From: an uncultured Christensenella sp. | Lineage (GTDB): Bacteria > Bacillota > Clostridia > Christensenellales > UBA1242 | NCBI GenBank assembly: GCA_949841595.1 | Contig: CATKZB010000001.1 | Coordinates: forward strand, 62,001 to 126,000 | Direction: 5' to 3' | DNA length: 64,000 nucleotides | Shown here: one piece after another, positions 52,967 through 62,514 of the stretch | How positions within the stretch are numbered: the first letter of the stretch is position 1 | Layout: every line of letters begins with the position of its first letter | Program-made: the position numbers and the translations under genes | The notes under the pieces: model-generated | Database searches by the model: none | What the model was told of the DNA's origin: nothing | What the model saw: the letters and a program-made list of their open reading frames with translations, nothing else

Positions 52967-53471
52967 GTTCAAACAATTTTTCTTTATATTCTTCTTCTGT
53001 AATCATTCCAGAGTCACGAAGTCTTTTAAGATCTTCAATTTTCTTTTTCTTTTCTTCGTAAGCTCTGTTTTCCATAATTTCTTCTTTTTTAACCTCTTTT
53101 GGTGTGTTCATAACTATGATGTCTGGAATAAACATTGAAATAAACAACAAAATCCAAGACAACCATCCCCCACAAACCACAATAATAACAAAGCCAGCAA
53201 TATAGAGTCCTTGAGAAGTTCTGAAATGCTTACCTTTGCTTCTTACTGCAAATAAAAGCAAAATACTTCCAACAAGTCCAATTGCAAACGAAATCACGGC
53301 ATAAATTATGTTTGAAGAATAAGAAACAAAATACAGATATTCACTATATTCTTGTAAAATTTTTGGATTAACCTTCAAAATTATAGACATTGCCAAATTT
53401 AATGAAATCAAAATCAAATTGATTACAGCAGAAGCAATGATTAAATTTCTTTTAGTTTTGTTCATATACAT
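52959..53471 (-). CDS. Membrane protein with C-terminal SHOCT motif
   Basis: The 170-residue protein has four membrane helices (about residues 8-30, 48-72, 85-103 and 105-120 in this frame, two of them close together) and a charged helix. The last 26 residues (starting IEDLKRLRDSGMITEEEY) are a SHOCT motif, a short C-terminal element found on many unrelated proteins. The function is unknown. ATG at 53471 is preceded by AAGGTG; an extension upstream of 11 residues is less likely. Confidence 0.75.
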   Translation of the reverse strand: MYMNKTKRNLIIASAVINLILISLNLAMSIILKVNPKILQEYSEYLYFVSYSSNIIYAVISFAIGLVGSILLLFAVRSKGKHFRTSQGLYIAGFVIIVVCGGWLSWILLFISMFIPDIIVMNTPKEVKKEEIMENRAYEEKKKKIEDLKRLRDSGMITEEEYKEKLFELL

Positions 53472-53600
53472 ATTTTGCACCTTCTTAAAAAAGATATTTT
53501 CCATTATAAAGTATTGTTATGATAACATTATGTAAAAAAGATGTCAAATTATTTTGAAAAAATAAAAGATTGTAATAAAATATTTGAAAAGGGGAAGAAA

Positions 53601-54383
53601 ATGAGAATTGAAAAACGACTTATTGTCATCACTGGAGCTTCAAGTGGCATCGGACTTGGACTTAAACAAAAATTTGAAAACAAGGGAGATATTGTCATTG
53701 ATATTTCAATTGATTCAACAGAAAATCAATGTGATGTAAGCGATCACAAAAAACTGAAAGCCATTTTTGATGAAATCTACAAAACTTATGGTGAAATAGA
53801 TATGCTTATCACCTGTGCCGGTTATGGAATAAGTGGTGCAGTCGAACTTTTGAAAGAAAATGACACCAAAAAGCAATTTGATGTAAATTTCTTCGGAACT
53901 GCAAACGCCTGCAAATATGCCATCCCAATGATGAAACCAAATGGAAAAATCATAATTATGGCTTCTGCAACAGCATTGTTTCCAATTCCTTTCAAAGCTT
54001 ATTATTGTGCAAGCAAAGCAGCAGTGGACAGTTTTGCCCAAAGTTTGAGAATGGAGCTTTCTCAAACAAAAATTCAAGTGACATCTATTTGCCCTGGAGA
54101 CATTAAAACAAATTTTTCCAAAAACAGAGTAAAAATCTATGAAACCAATGAAAGATATAAAGATTCAATTCGTCTTTCGACTGAGCCAACTGAAAAGACC
54201 GAAAATCGCCGTATGTCGCCCGAATATGCTGTTAAAAAAATATACAAAGTTTGCGAAAAATCACATTTGAAACCAAGATATATAATCGGCAAACAATACA
54301 AAATGTTCAATTTTTGCAGAAAAGTTTTCACAACCAACCTTATAGACAATGTTTTGACAAAGATTTTTTATAAAAAGAAATAA
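53601..54383 (+). CDS. Short-chain dehydrogenase/reductase
   Basis: The 260-residue SDR has VITGASSGIGLGL for NAD(P), a short acidic Asp-Val segment (CDVSD), the catalytic Ser in IMASATALF and YYCASKAAV with the Tyr/Lys pair. ICPGDIKTNF is the usual P-G segment. The C-terminus is longer and basic, ending in KIFYKKK, which suggests membrane association. The upstream in-frame ATG at 53541 lacks a ribosome binding site; AAGGGGAAG precedes 53601. The substrate is unknown. Confidence 0.88.
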   Translation: MRIEKRLIVITGASSGIGLGLKQKFENKGDIVIDISIDSTENQCDVSDHKKLKAIFDEIYKTYGEIDMLITCAGYGISGAVELLKENDTKKQFDVNFFGTANACKYAIPMMKPNGKIIIMASATALFPIPFKAYYCASKAAVDSFAQSLRMELSQTKIQVTSICPGDIKTNFSKNRVKIYETNERYKDSIRLSTEPTEKTENRRMSPEYAVKKIYKVCEKSHLKPRYIIGKQYKMFNFCRKVFTTNLIDNVLTKIFYKKK

Positions 54384-54390
54384 AACAATA

Positions 54391-54419
54391 TTGACTGTTA
54401 GTAAAATTTTTGTTATAAT
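54391..54419 (+). promoter_or_regulatory. Consensus promoter of the orphan gene at 54435
   Basis: TTGACT (54391-54396) and a perfect TATAAT (54414-54419) are 17 nt apart. The leader is about 10 nt and holds AGAGGT as ribosome binding site. Confidence 0.85.
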
Positions 54420-54434
54420 AAAAAAGAGGTAAAC

Positions 54435-54932
54435 ATGGAATACACAGCAAACAACAACACCATCAATTTGGAAAAATTCTTTAAGATCTATATAAAAATC
54501 AAACAATATCAATATAATGAAGATTCTATAGATTTCAAAAATTTTAAAAGTTTTATTGAAAAAAATAAAATTACAAACAAAAAGATGGAAGAATTATTAA
54601 GCCTTCGTTTCAGACAAGAAATTGAAATAAGTGTGAAAGGAAGTATATTTGATGAAAATGCTTCTGACTGTGAAATTGTGATTGAAGATAAAAATCACAC
54701 AAAGATGCTAAAAACAAACATTATCGGCACAAGAAAAGAATTGGAAAACTACAATTGGTCAGAATGTTTGATTAACTATAAAGATGCGAAAACTAATTTG
54801 CAAAAATTGTGTCATGAAACGGTTTTCTCCCAATTGAGAAAAACGCTGGAAAAGAGAGAGAAAAAATTAAGCAATATTCCAAAAACTCGGGATCACGTCT
54901 ATACAAATAAAAATAACACCAAAATAAAATAA
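54435..54932 (+). CDS. Hypothetical protein, small and charged
   Basis: I do not recognise this 165-residue protein. It is hydrophilic, with no signal peptide or membrane helix. Two parts are visible: a helical N-terminus (about 10-60) and a segment with strand-like SDCEIVIEDKNHTKML (about 78-93) that leads into a Lys/Arg-rich helical tail (about 120-165). RBS AGAGGT and a nearly perfect promoter directly precede it, so it is well expressed in growing cells. It shares the terminator with the convergent tlyA. Confidence 0.6.
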   Translation: MEYTANNNTINLEKFFKIYIKIKQYQYNEDSIDFKNFKSFIEKNKITNKKMEELLSLRFRQEIEISVKGSIFDENASDCEIVIEDKNHTKMLKTNIIGTRKELENYNWSECLINYKDAKTNLQKLCHETVFSQLRKTLEKREKKLSNIPKTRDHVYTNKNNTKIK

Positions 54933-54957
54933 AAGTAAGTGGTTCACTTACTTTTTT
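54933..54957. terminator. Bidirectional terminator between the orphan gene and tlyA
   Basis: AAGTAAGTG (54933-54941) pairs with CACTTACTT (54945-54953) around GTT. Runs of A and T flank it on both strands. Confidence 0.87.
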
Positions 54958-55667
54958 AAATATATCAAAAATTCTGTATTTCCATCTCCACCTTTGATTG
55001 GAGATTCAATAATTCCCTGTGTTTGGAAACCTAAATTCCCAAAAGCAATTTCAATATTTTTCACAATTTTAGTGTGCACTTTTGGGTCTTTAACCACCCC
55101 TTTATGTTTTTTTGCATAATCGGCACCACATTCAAATTGAGGTTTGATTAAAGCGACAATTTCTATATTTTGAAAGTCATCTGCAAGTTTTGGAGCAAAC
55201 TTTGTCAAACTGACAAACGAAACATCAATAACAACAAAATTTACATCAACAAATTTTTCTTTTGAAAGTTTCAAATAATTTGTTTTTTCCAGATTTATCA
55301 CCTTTTCGTCTTTTTTTATCTTTTCTGCGAGTTGATTTTCACCTGTGTCAACGGCATAAATCTTGTTAGCTCCATTCTGTAGACAAACATCTGAAAATCC
55401 ACCTGTTGAAGCCCCGATATCAAGCACGATTTTATCTTTTATGTCGATTTTAAATTCTTCTAAAGCTTTTTGGAGTTTAAACCCACCACGAGAAACAAAT
55501 TCAAAAGGCAAAACCTGAAAATCACAAGTTTCATCACACTGCATTGAAGGTTTTGCAACAAGTTTTCCGTCCACTTTGACTCTGTTCATCTCAATTGCTT
55601 GCTTTGACTTCTCCCTGGAGTTGTATAATTCTTTTTCAAACAACAATAAATCTAATCTCTTTTTCAT
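54948..55667 (-). CDS. tlyA: TlyA-family rRNA 2'-O-methyltransferase
   Basis: TlyA methylates ribose 2'-O positions in 16S and 23S rRNA. The 239-residue protein has an S4 RNA-binding domain (residues 3-60, KRLDLLLFEKELYNSREKSK) and an FtsJ/RrmJ-like methyltransferase with VLDIGASTGGFSDV and VVIDVSFVSLTK. VALIKPQFECG is conserved. Length is slightly short. It ends next to a terminator shared with the convergent orphan gene. Confidence 0.93.
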   Translation of the reverse strand: MKKRLDLLLFEKELYNSREKSKQAIEMNRVKVDGKLVAKPSMQCDETCDFQVLPFEFVSRGGFKLQKALEEFKIDIKDKIVLDIGASTGGFSDVCLQNGANKIYAVDTGENQLAEKIKKDEKVINLEKTNYLKLSKEKFVDVNFVVIDVSFVSLTKFAPKLADDFQNIEIVALIKPQFECGADYAKKHKGVVKDPKVHTKIVKNIEIAFGNLGFQTQGIIESPIKGGDGNTEFLIYLKK

Positions 55668-55759
55668 AATTTCATGATAGCATCAAAATATATAAAAAAT
55701 CAAACAAAATAATAGCAAAAGACAAAGTGCAACATAGAATGATAATGGAGGCAAACAAA

Positions 55760-55945
55760 ATGAACTACACAACAAAATATTGCCCTGGTTGCTATCAAGA
55801 TTTGCGTCCATGTGGCTGTTGCCCACCACCTTCACCTTGTTGTCATCCTCATCGTCCCCCTAGATGTGGGTGCAATCACAATTGTGGTGACAACAGCATA
55901 CTGTTTTTTGCAATAGGATATCTCATAGCCAAAAATTGCAAATAA
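55760..55945 (+). CDS. Small Cys/His/Pro-rich protein with hydrophobic tail, spore-coat-like
   Basis: The 61-residue protein is very rich in Cys, His and Pro (about residues 8-53, for instance CGCCPPPSPCCHPHRPPRCG) and ends with a hydrophobic segment, SILFFAIGYLIAK. This composition is typical of small spore-coat or YjcZ-like proteins, but I do not recognise a family. ATG at 55760 is preceded by GGAGG 8 nt upstream; earlier in-frame ATGs lack this. A terminator follows. Confidence 0.6.
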   Translation: MNYTTKYCPGCYQDLRPCGCCPPPSPCCHPHRPPRCGCNHNCGDNSILFFAIGYLIAKNCK

Positions 55946-55982
55946 AAATATATCCCCTACAAAAGCATAACGAGATATCCAA

Positions 55983-56012
55983 AAAGACGAGTGTAAACTT
56001 GTCTTTTTTTTA
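55983..56012 (+). terminator. Terminator of the Cys-rich small gene
   Basis: AAAGACGAGT (55983-55992) pairs with ACTTGTCTTT (55997-56006) around a GTAA loop with one G-T; a T-run follows. Confidence 0.85.
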
Positions 56013-56066
56013 TTCATTTTTATGCATAAATATACATTTATATTTGTCTATATAAAAAAGAAAATG

Positions 56067-57842
56067 CTATAAAGCATCTTCCCATTTTTTTAAAAAACTT
56101 TCACAAACTTCAAAAGCTTGATCAAAAGTTTCTTCTTTTGTCAAATCACAGTCAGCCATTTTTAAAAGTGTTATAGGATCATCGGCACAGCCAGAAGACA
56201 AAAATTTTAAATAACTTTTTGCAAAAGCAGAATCTTCAAGAAGTTTCTTTGAAATTTTAGTTGCACATATCAATCCTGTTGCATATTTATACACATAAAA
56301 ACTTGTGTAAAAATGTGGAATCCTTGTCCATTCGTACTTGATTTCTTCAATTAGTTCAACATTCTTTCCATAATAAAAATCAGTTAATTCTCTATATTTC
56401 TCACACAGCAATTCTGCTGAAAGAGGATGTTCTTTTTCATATTCTTCATGTGCAAATGCTTCAAATTCAGCAAACATGGTTTGTCTGTAAATTGCAGATT
56501 GCATTTGTCTTAAAAAATGGTCATAGTAATACAATTTTTCGTTTTTAGATTTCGCGTTATCAAGCAAATAGTTTAACAACAACATTTCATTGACATTGCT
56601 TGCAACTTCAGCAACAAAAATTACATATTCCGAAGTCTGAATTGGTTGATGTTTATTTGAAAGATATGTGTGCATTGCATGTCCAAGTTCATGAGCCAAA
56701 GTAAACACACTTTCCAAATTACCCTCAAAATTCATAAGCACAACAGGTGTTGCGCCATATGTGCCAACTGAAAATCCTCCACTATCCTTGTTTTTGTTTG
56801 GAAAAACATCAATCCAGCGTTCAGTAACTGCCTGATCAATAAGGCTGACATAATCGGCTCCCAGCACGGCCACAGCCTTTTTTATTGTTTCAACAGCCTC
56901 TTCATAAGTATATTTTTTATGAACATCAAACACGACTGGAACAAGACTGTCATACACAGCAAATTTATCCAATTTAAGCATTTTTCTTTTAAGTTCAAAA
57001 TAACGATAAACAAAATTAACATTTTCTCTGACTTTTTTTATTAAGAGCTTATATACTTCTTCACTCGCTTCTTCTTGATAAATTGAAGATCCCAAGGCAC
57101 TTTTATATTTTCTTATTTTGGCAGTAACACAATCTTCTTTAACACAATTTATATAGTTGCTTGCCAAAAAATTGATGAACTCTCCATATTTGCCGTTCAT
57201 CTCTTTGAAAGCATTTTTTCTTAATGTCCTGTCTTTGCTTTCAACTAAAGTTAAATAATTTGACTGATTTAAGGGATGAGTTTTTCCATTTTCATCTTTA
57301 ACATCACTAAATTTTAAATCAACATCTGAAAACTTTTCAAAATTTGCATAACTTCCACCGACACATTCAGAGATTTTTGATATTAAAAGTTCTTCAGTTT
57401 TGCTTAAAGTGTGCTTTTTCTCTCTCAAAATTCCTTCAAAAAATCTTTTATAATTTTTAAACTTTTTGTCTTCTTGAAGTCTTTTTATTTTTGGGGTATT
57501 AAATTTGCTGATTTCCACATCAATAAAAGATGTTGCAACAGTATATTTTGAAATCACAAAAGAAATTTTTTCTGTCATTTCATTGGCTTTTCTATCTGCA
57601 TTATTTTCACATAATCTCAACGAAGCATAGAGTGAAATTAAAGAAAATTCTTCAACAAGAGACATTTGTTTTTGCAAACATTCAAACAAAATTTTGTCAT
57701 CAGAAAGTTTTCCTTCATATTTTTTTAGATTTTCAATCTGTTTTTCAACTTTCTCTAATCTTTTGTAACAATCTTCATCGTTGACGCAAAATTTAGACAA
57801 ATCCCACTTATATTTCTCTTCAATTTCGTTTCTTTCTTTCAT
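56067..57842 (-). CDS. pepF: Oligoendopeptidase F
   Basis: PepF hydrolyses oligopeptides in the cytoplasm and belongs to zinc peptidase family M3. The 591-residue protein has HELGH (about residue 380) in the motif TLAHELGHAMHTYLS and the downstream Glu in SEYVIFVAEVASNVNEML. The N-terminal two thirds are helical as usual. It starts 10 nt after the RluA-type gene and could share its message. Confidence 0.95.
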   Translation of the reverse strand: MKERNEIEEKYKWDLSKFCVNDEDCYKRLEKVEKQIENLKKYEGKLSDDKILFECLQKQMSLVEEFSLISLYASLRLCENNADRKANEMTEKISFVISKYTVATSFIDVEISKFNTPKIKRLQEDKKFKNYKRFFEGILREKKHTLSKTEELLISKISECVGGSYANFEKFSDVDLKFSDVKDENGKTHPLNQSNYLTLVESKDRTLRKNAFKEMNGKYGEFINFLASNYINCVKEDCVTAKIRKYKSALGSSIYQEEASEEVYKLLIKKVRENVNFVYRYFELKRKMLKLDKFAVYDSLVPVVFDVHKKYTYEEAVETIKKAVAVLGADYVSLIDQAVTERWIDVFPNKNKDSGGFSVGTYGATPVVLMNFEGNLESVFTLAHELGHAMHTYLSNKHQPIQTSEYVIFVAEVASNVNEMLLLNYLLDNAKSKNEKLYYYDHFLRQMQSAIYRQTMFAEFEAFAHEEYEKEHPLSAELLCEKYRELTDFYYGKNVELIEEIKYEWTRIPHFYTSFYVYKYATGLICATKISKKLLEDSAFAKSYLKFLSSGCADDPITLLKMADCDLTKEETFDQAFEVCESFLKKWEDAL

Positions 57843-57852
57843 TCAAAACCTC

Positions 57853-58548
57853 TTATCTCGTCAAATATTTCTCCATCCTAAAGTTTTTCCATGGCATTAC
57901 ATCTTGATTTGGGCATGCAATAAACACCATACGCTCTTTTGTTGTTGGATGATTGAAAGCAAGTTTTCCTGCCCAAAGTCCAAGATTGCTTGTCCTTCCT
58001 CTTTCTTTTCCATATTTCACATCTCCAACCAAAGAATGTCCGATATTTGCAAGTTGCAATCTTATTTGGTGACTTCTTCCTGTTAAAATTTTGACTTCCA
58101 AAAGAGATTGATTTCCATTGTCTTCAAGATAATTGTAAACAAGCTCTGCTTTTTTTGCTCCATTTTCTGACATAGGAACAATTTTAACAATATTTTCCTT
58201 CTCGTCTTTCTTAAGATAATTGACAAGTTTTTGTGTTTTAATCTTCACAACACCATTAGTTACAGCATAATAAGTCTTTTCCACACTGTGAGTTTGAAAT
58301 TGCTCTGAAAGTCTTTTTGCAGATTTTGAATTTCTGGCAAAAACCATAATCCCACCTGTTGGTCTATCAAGCCTGTGAACCAAACCTATGAATGCATCAC
58401 CTACTTTGTTATATTTTTCTTTCACATAAGACTTAACCATGGTGAGCAAATCTTCATCTTTGCTTTCATCTGCTTGTGTTGGAACATTATGAGGTTTTAT
58501 TACCACCACAATTTGATTATCTTCATACAAAACTGTCAATTTTTCCAT
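57853..58548 (-). CDS. RluA-family pseudouridine synthase
   Basis: The 231-residue protein contains HRLDRPTGGIMVFA (catalytic Asp in RLD, about residue 62) and EVKILTGRSHQIRLQLANIG, the RluA signatures. It lacks an S4 domain and resembles the short RluA/RluC-type enzymes of Bacillota that modify rRNA or tRNA; the exact site cannot be told. ATG at 58548 has AGGAG upstream and overlaps the methyltransferase gene by 13 nt; an extension to 58572 is less likely. Confidence 0.9.
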   Translation of the reverse strand: MEKLTVLYEDNQIVVVIKPHNVPTQADESKDEDLLTMVKSYVKEKYNKVGDAFIGLVHRLDRPTGGIMVFARNSKSAKRLSEQFQTHSVEKTYYAVTNGVVKIKTQKLVNYLKKDEKENIVKIVPMSENGAKKAELVYNYLEDNGNQSLLEVKILTGRSHQIRLQLANIGHSLVGDVKYGKERGRTSNLGLWAGKLAFNHPTTKERMVFIACPNQDVMPWKNFRMEKYLTR

Positions 58549-59378
58549 ATTTTCACTCCTGTTGCTCCACAAGGAAGAATCAAGCCTTCTTGTGTTGGCA
58601 AACCTATTTCATCTGCTTCAACATTTTCGTTTCCAAAAACACTTTTCAAAATGTTAGCAATAACTGTCGGTTGAAGCCCCGTTGTGTAAGAATTTATCAA
58701 AACAAACAAAGGTTTGTCAGACAAAACTTTTTTGCAAAGCTCCACAAAGTCTGCCAAATTATCCTCAAGTTTCCACATTTCTCCACTTGGTCCTCTCCCA
58801 TAGCTTGGAGGATCCATAATTATGGCATCATAAGAGTTTCCTCGTCGAATTTCTCGTTCAATAAATTTGGCACAATCCTCAACAATAAAACGGATATTTG
58901 TTATTCCATTGAGTTTAGCATTCTCTTTTGCTCTTTCAACCATACCTTTGCTGGCATCAATATGAGTTACGTTTGCACCGGCTTTTGAACATGCCACAGA
59001 AGCTCCACCTGTGTAAGCAAAAAGATTTAAAACTTTGATTTCTCTTTTTGCATTTTTAATAAGCTGTGACATCAACTCCCAATTCACTGCTTGTTCTGGA
59101 AAAATTCCAGTATGTTTGAAACCCATTGGCTTAACTATAAACTTCAAATCTTTCCAAGAAATATTCCATTGCTCTGAAATTTGTTTGTTGAAATGCCAAA
59201 GACCACCACCGTCTTTTCTTTCATAAAAAGCATCGACATTTTTTTTCAAATCTCTCTTTTTATGCCAAATAACTTGTGGATCTGGACGAAGAAGTGATAT
59301 ATTTGCCCACTTCTCCAACTTTTCTCCATCACCAGTTGCAACAACTTGATAATCTTTCCAACTATCAGCAACTCTCAT
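58536..59378 (-). CDS. Class I SAM-dependent methyltransferase, RlmI/RlmK-like
   Basis: The 280-residue protein has VLNLFAYTGGASVACSKAGA for SAM binding (motif I, about residue 130), HIDASKGMVERAKEN and the DPPSYGRG motif. That motif is typical of RlmI/RlmK-type 23S rRNA methyltransferases, although the usual PUA domain is absent and the N-terminal part is different. The specific target is unknown. It lies 3 nt after ileS and overlaps the RluA-type gene. Confidence 0.87.
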   Translation of the reverse strand: MRVADSWKDYQVVATGDGEKLEKWANISLLRPDPQVIWHKKRDLKKNVDAFYERKDGGGLWHFNKQISEQWNISWKDLKFIVKPMGFKHTGIFPEQAVNWELMSQLIKNAKREIKVLNLFAYTGGASVACSKAGANVTHIDASKGMVERAKENAKLNGITNIRFIVEDCAKFIEREIRRGNSYDAIIMDPPSYGRGPSGEMWKLEDNLADFVELCKKVLSDKPLFVLINSYTTGLQPTVIANILKSVFGNENVEADEIGLPTQEGLILPCGATGVKIWKN

Positions 59379-59381
59379 ATA

Positions 59382-62300
59382 TCACTCCTTGCTTCTAAAC
59401 TTAACAACTATTTTGCCGTCCCCAACTTCAACTTCTTTTTCAATTCTTGGGTTTTTCATGTTGGTTTCAAAATTTGAAATCAAAACTTCTTGTTTAATTT
59501 TTTCGGAAAAACTTTCAAGCACTTTGGATAATTTTTTGTCGTTTGTGTTGAAATCTGCAACAATTCTTTCATCAATTGCAAAGTCAGCTTCTTTTCTCAA
59601 AACTTGCAAACTTCTCACAAATTCTCTGTAAAGCCCTTCCATAACAAGTTCTTCATCCAAATTGATGTCAAGCACAACTGTGTTTCCGTTTTCATGAGAG
59701 ATGACAAAATCTGTTTTAGGTTTCTTTTCCAAGTTGAAAAGTTCGCTGTCTAAGTCTTTAAACTCGCCAACAGTCACCTTTCCCTTTTTGAAACCTGACA
59801 TAACATCTTTAATCTTATCACCAAGCTCCAGCAATGCAGTCTTAAGTTTTTGCACTTCTCCCTTAAGTACTGCCCCAGCTTTTTTGAAATTTACTGACAA
59901 ATATTCGTCATTAAACTTGCTGTCATCTTTGACACATTCAATTTCTTTTACATTCAATTCATCTTTGATTACATCACCAAGTTCGTTAAGCACGTCTTGA
60001 ACACCTTCTTGACCTGCAACATACATTTTTTTCAATGGTTGTTTAACTTTAATTTGATTTTCATTTCTAAGTCTTTGTGCTGTTGACATAATATTTCTTG
60101 CAATTTCAGTCATTTCCAACACGCCTTTAAAATCAGCATCATAGATTTTTGTTGGATAGCCACTCAGCATGATACATTCAACTTCTTTAGGCTCAATCTC
60201 TCTCACCAAATTTTGCCAAATATGTTCTGTGACAAAAGGAATGATTGGAGCCATAACTCTAATCAAGCTCTTGATTGCATAATACAAACACCAATATGCA
60301 GTCAATTGATCTTTTTTGTTTTCTGATTTCCAGAAACGTTTTCTGTTGCTTCTGATATAGAAATTTGAAATATCATCCACCAATTTTTCAAAATCGCGAA
60401 CAACAAAGAAACTTTTGTCGTCTGCATAAAATTTATCGCTGTCACAAATAAAGTTATTAACACTTTGAATAAGCCATTTATCTGCAAATTTTAAGTCTTT
60501 TGTGTTAGGTTTAAAGTTTGCAATATCTGGATTATCTATGCAAGCATATGTGTTGAAGAATGTATAAACATTCCAAAAGCCTAAAAGTTTTCTTCTTGCA
60601 TCATCTGTCAAAGTAAATCCAAATCTCATATCATTTGCAGGGCTTGAAGACGCAAACAAATATCTTACAACATCTGCTCCCACTTTATCTGCAACAATGT
60701 CAGCTTCCAATGAGTTTCCACCACTCTTATGAAATTCTCCACCATGTTCATCTTTGACATATTGATATGTCACAACCTTTTTGTAAGGAGCTTTTCCTGT
60801 GAGAACAACACTCATTATAAGAATCGAATAGAACCAAAGTTTGACTTGTTCCACCATTTCACAAACATAATCATTAGGGAAATTTGCCTCAAAATATTTT
60901 TTGTCTGTGAAATATTTTTTTGTGCTGAATGGAGTAATTCCTGCATCCAACCAAACGTCACCAACTTCGGGAACTCTTGAAAGAACTTCACCACACTCAC
61001 ATTTTATTTTGATGTCATCAATCCAAGGTCTGTGAATGTTTGGAAGTCTGTCAACAAGCGTTGGATCAACAGCTTTTTCTCTTAATTCTTCAACACTTCC
61101 AATCACATGAACTTTTCCACATTTTTCACAAACATAGAAAGGAAGTGGAAGTCCGTAAAAACGGCTTCTGGAAATATTCCAATCTCCCATATTGTTGAGC
61201 CAATCCACCATTCTTTTCTTTGCAAATTCTGGCTTAAACTCCACATTTTCAATAGCTTTCAAGGCAAGAGGACGAATTTCATCTGTCTTGATAAACCAAG
61301 CAGAAATCAATTTGTAAACCAAATCTGTTTTGCATCTCCAACAGAATGGATAGCTATGTTTATACTTATGTGAATATAAAAGTTTTCCATCTTCTTTAAG
61401 TCTGTCAACAACCAACTCCACCACATCTGTGGTCTTTTTTCCAGCCAAGAACCCACAAGAGTCAAGCATAACTCCTTGTTCGTTGATAGGACAGATTTCT
61501 GGCAATCCCAATGTTTGACCAAGTTCAAAATCTTCAGCACCACAACCTGGAGCAATGTGAACAACACAACTTCCCTCCGTGCTGTCAACCATATCCCAAG
61601 CTACAATCTTGTGAGAAAAGTTTTGCATTGAAAGTTCTGGGAAACAAGTTTCATATTCAAGTCCAACAAGATCTTTCCCCTTAAATTCTTCCAAAATTTC
61701 AACTTCTTGCTTCAAAATGGAAAGTCTAGCTTTTCCGAGCACAATATTTTCTCCATGGAAATTGACTTTGACATAATCAAATTCAGGATTGACTGCCAAG
61801 GCAACATTTGCAGACAAAGTCCATGGAGTTGTTGTCCATGCCACCATTTTAAAATCTTTCCCTTTGACAGGAAGTTTAACAAAAACTGCAGTGTGCTCAA
61901 CTTCGTGATAAGAGCTTGACATTTCATGTTCACTTAGGCTTGTTCCACATCTTGGACACCAAGCCATAGGACGGTTTTTCTTAACGACCCAACCATGTTT
62001 ATCACATTCTTTCAAAAAATGCCAAATTGAAGTTATGTTTTCGTCGGTGTTGGTAAAATAACTGTGATCCCAGTCCATCCATTGTCCCATTCTTATGCTT
62101 TGATTTGTGATTTCGTTGGCAAAATAATTCACTCTCTCCATGCATTTGTTTGTGAACTTGTCAATGCCATATTCAACAATTTCTGGTTTTCCATTAAGAC
62201 CAAGTTCTTTTTCAACATTCACTTCCACCCAAAGACCTTGTCCATCAAAACCATTTTGATATTGACAATCTTTGCCTTTCAAAGCATGATATCTGATTGT

Positions 62301-62498
62301 CAAATCTTTTAATGTTCTTCCCCAAAAATGATGAATGCCCAATCTGTTGTTTGCTGTGGCAGGGCCATCAAGAAATTTAAATCTTTCATTCCCCTCATTT
62401 TTGTTTTTAAGTTTGTTGAAACAATCATTTTCTTTCCAAAATTTCAAAATTCCTTTTTCCATTTCAACAAAATTTGGTAAAGTTTGTTCTTTTTTCAT
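59382..62498 (-). CDS. ileS: Isoleucyl-tRNA synthetase, divergent clade
   Basis: IleRS charges tRNA-Ile and edits Val. The 1038-residue class I protein has the HIGH-like GIHHFWGRT near residue 53 and the editing domain TTTPWTLSANVALAV (about 220). The KMSKS-like motif is HKSGGNSLEA, not KMSKS. The early segment NGFDGQGLWVEVNVEKELG differs from typical GWDCHGLPIE but occurs in a divergent IleRS clade known from some bacteria. Ile specificity is supported by an ATC specifier in the T-box leader. Clade membership may affect mupirocin sensitivity (inference). Confidence 0.92.
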   Translation of the reverse strand: MKKEQTLPNFVEMEKGILKFWKENDCFNKLKNKNEGNERFKFLDGPATANNRLGIHHFWGRTLKDLTIRYHALKGKDCQYQNGFDGQGLWVEVNVEKELGLNGKPEIVEYGIDKFTNKCMERVNYFANEITNQSIRMGQWMDWDHSYFTNTDENITSIWHFLKECDKHGWVVKKNRPMAWCPRCGTSLSEHEMSSSYHEVEHTAVFVKLPVKGKDFKMVAWTTTPWTLSANVALAVNPEFDYVKVNFHGENIVLGKARLSILKQEVEILEEFKGKDLVGLEYETCFPELSMQNFSHKIVAWDMVDSTEGSCVVHIAPGCGAEDFELGQTLGLPEICPINEQGVMLDSCGFLAGKKTTDVVELVVDRLKEDGKLLYSHKYKHSYPFCWRCKTDLVYKLISAWFIKTDEIRPLALKAIENVEFKPEFAKKRMVDWLNNMGDWNISRSRFYGLPLPFYVCEKCGKVHVIGSVEELREKAVDPTLVDRLPNIHRPWIDDIKIKCECGEVLSRVPEVGDVWLDAGITPFSTKKYFTDKKYFEANFPNDYVCEMVEQVKLWFYSILIMSVVLTGKAPYKKVVTYQYVKDEHGGEFHKSGGNSLEADIVADKVGADVVRYLFASSSPANDMRFGFTLTDDARRKLLGFWNVYTFFNTYACIDNPDIANFKPNTKDLKFADKWLIQSVNNFICDSDKFYADDKSFFVVRDFEKLVDDISNFYIRSNRKRFWKSENKKDQLTAYWCLYYAIKSLIRVMAPIIPFVTEHIWQNLVREIEPKEVECIMLSGYPTKIYDADFKGVLEMTEIARNIMSTAQRLRNENQIKVKQPLKKMYVAGQEGVQDVLNELGDVIKDELNVKEIECVKDDSKFNDEYLSVNFKKAGAVLKGEVQKLKTALLELGDKIKDVMSGFKKGKVTVGEFKDLDSELFNLEKKPKTDFVISHENGNTVVLDINLDEELVMEGLYREFVRSLQVLRKEADFAIDERIVADFNTNDKKLSKVLESFSEKIKQEVLISNFETNMKNPRIEKEVEVGDGKIVVKFRSKE

Positions 62499-62514
62499 CT
62501 TTCTCTCCTATTTA

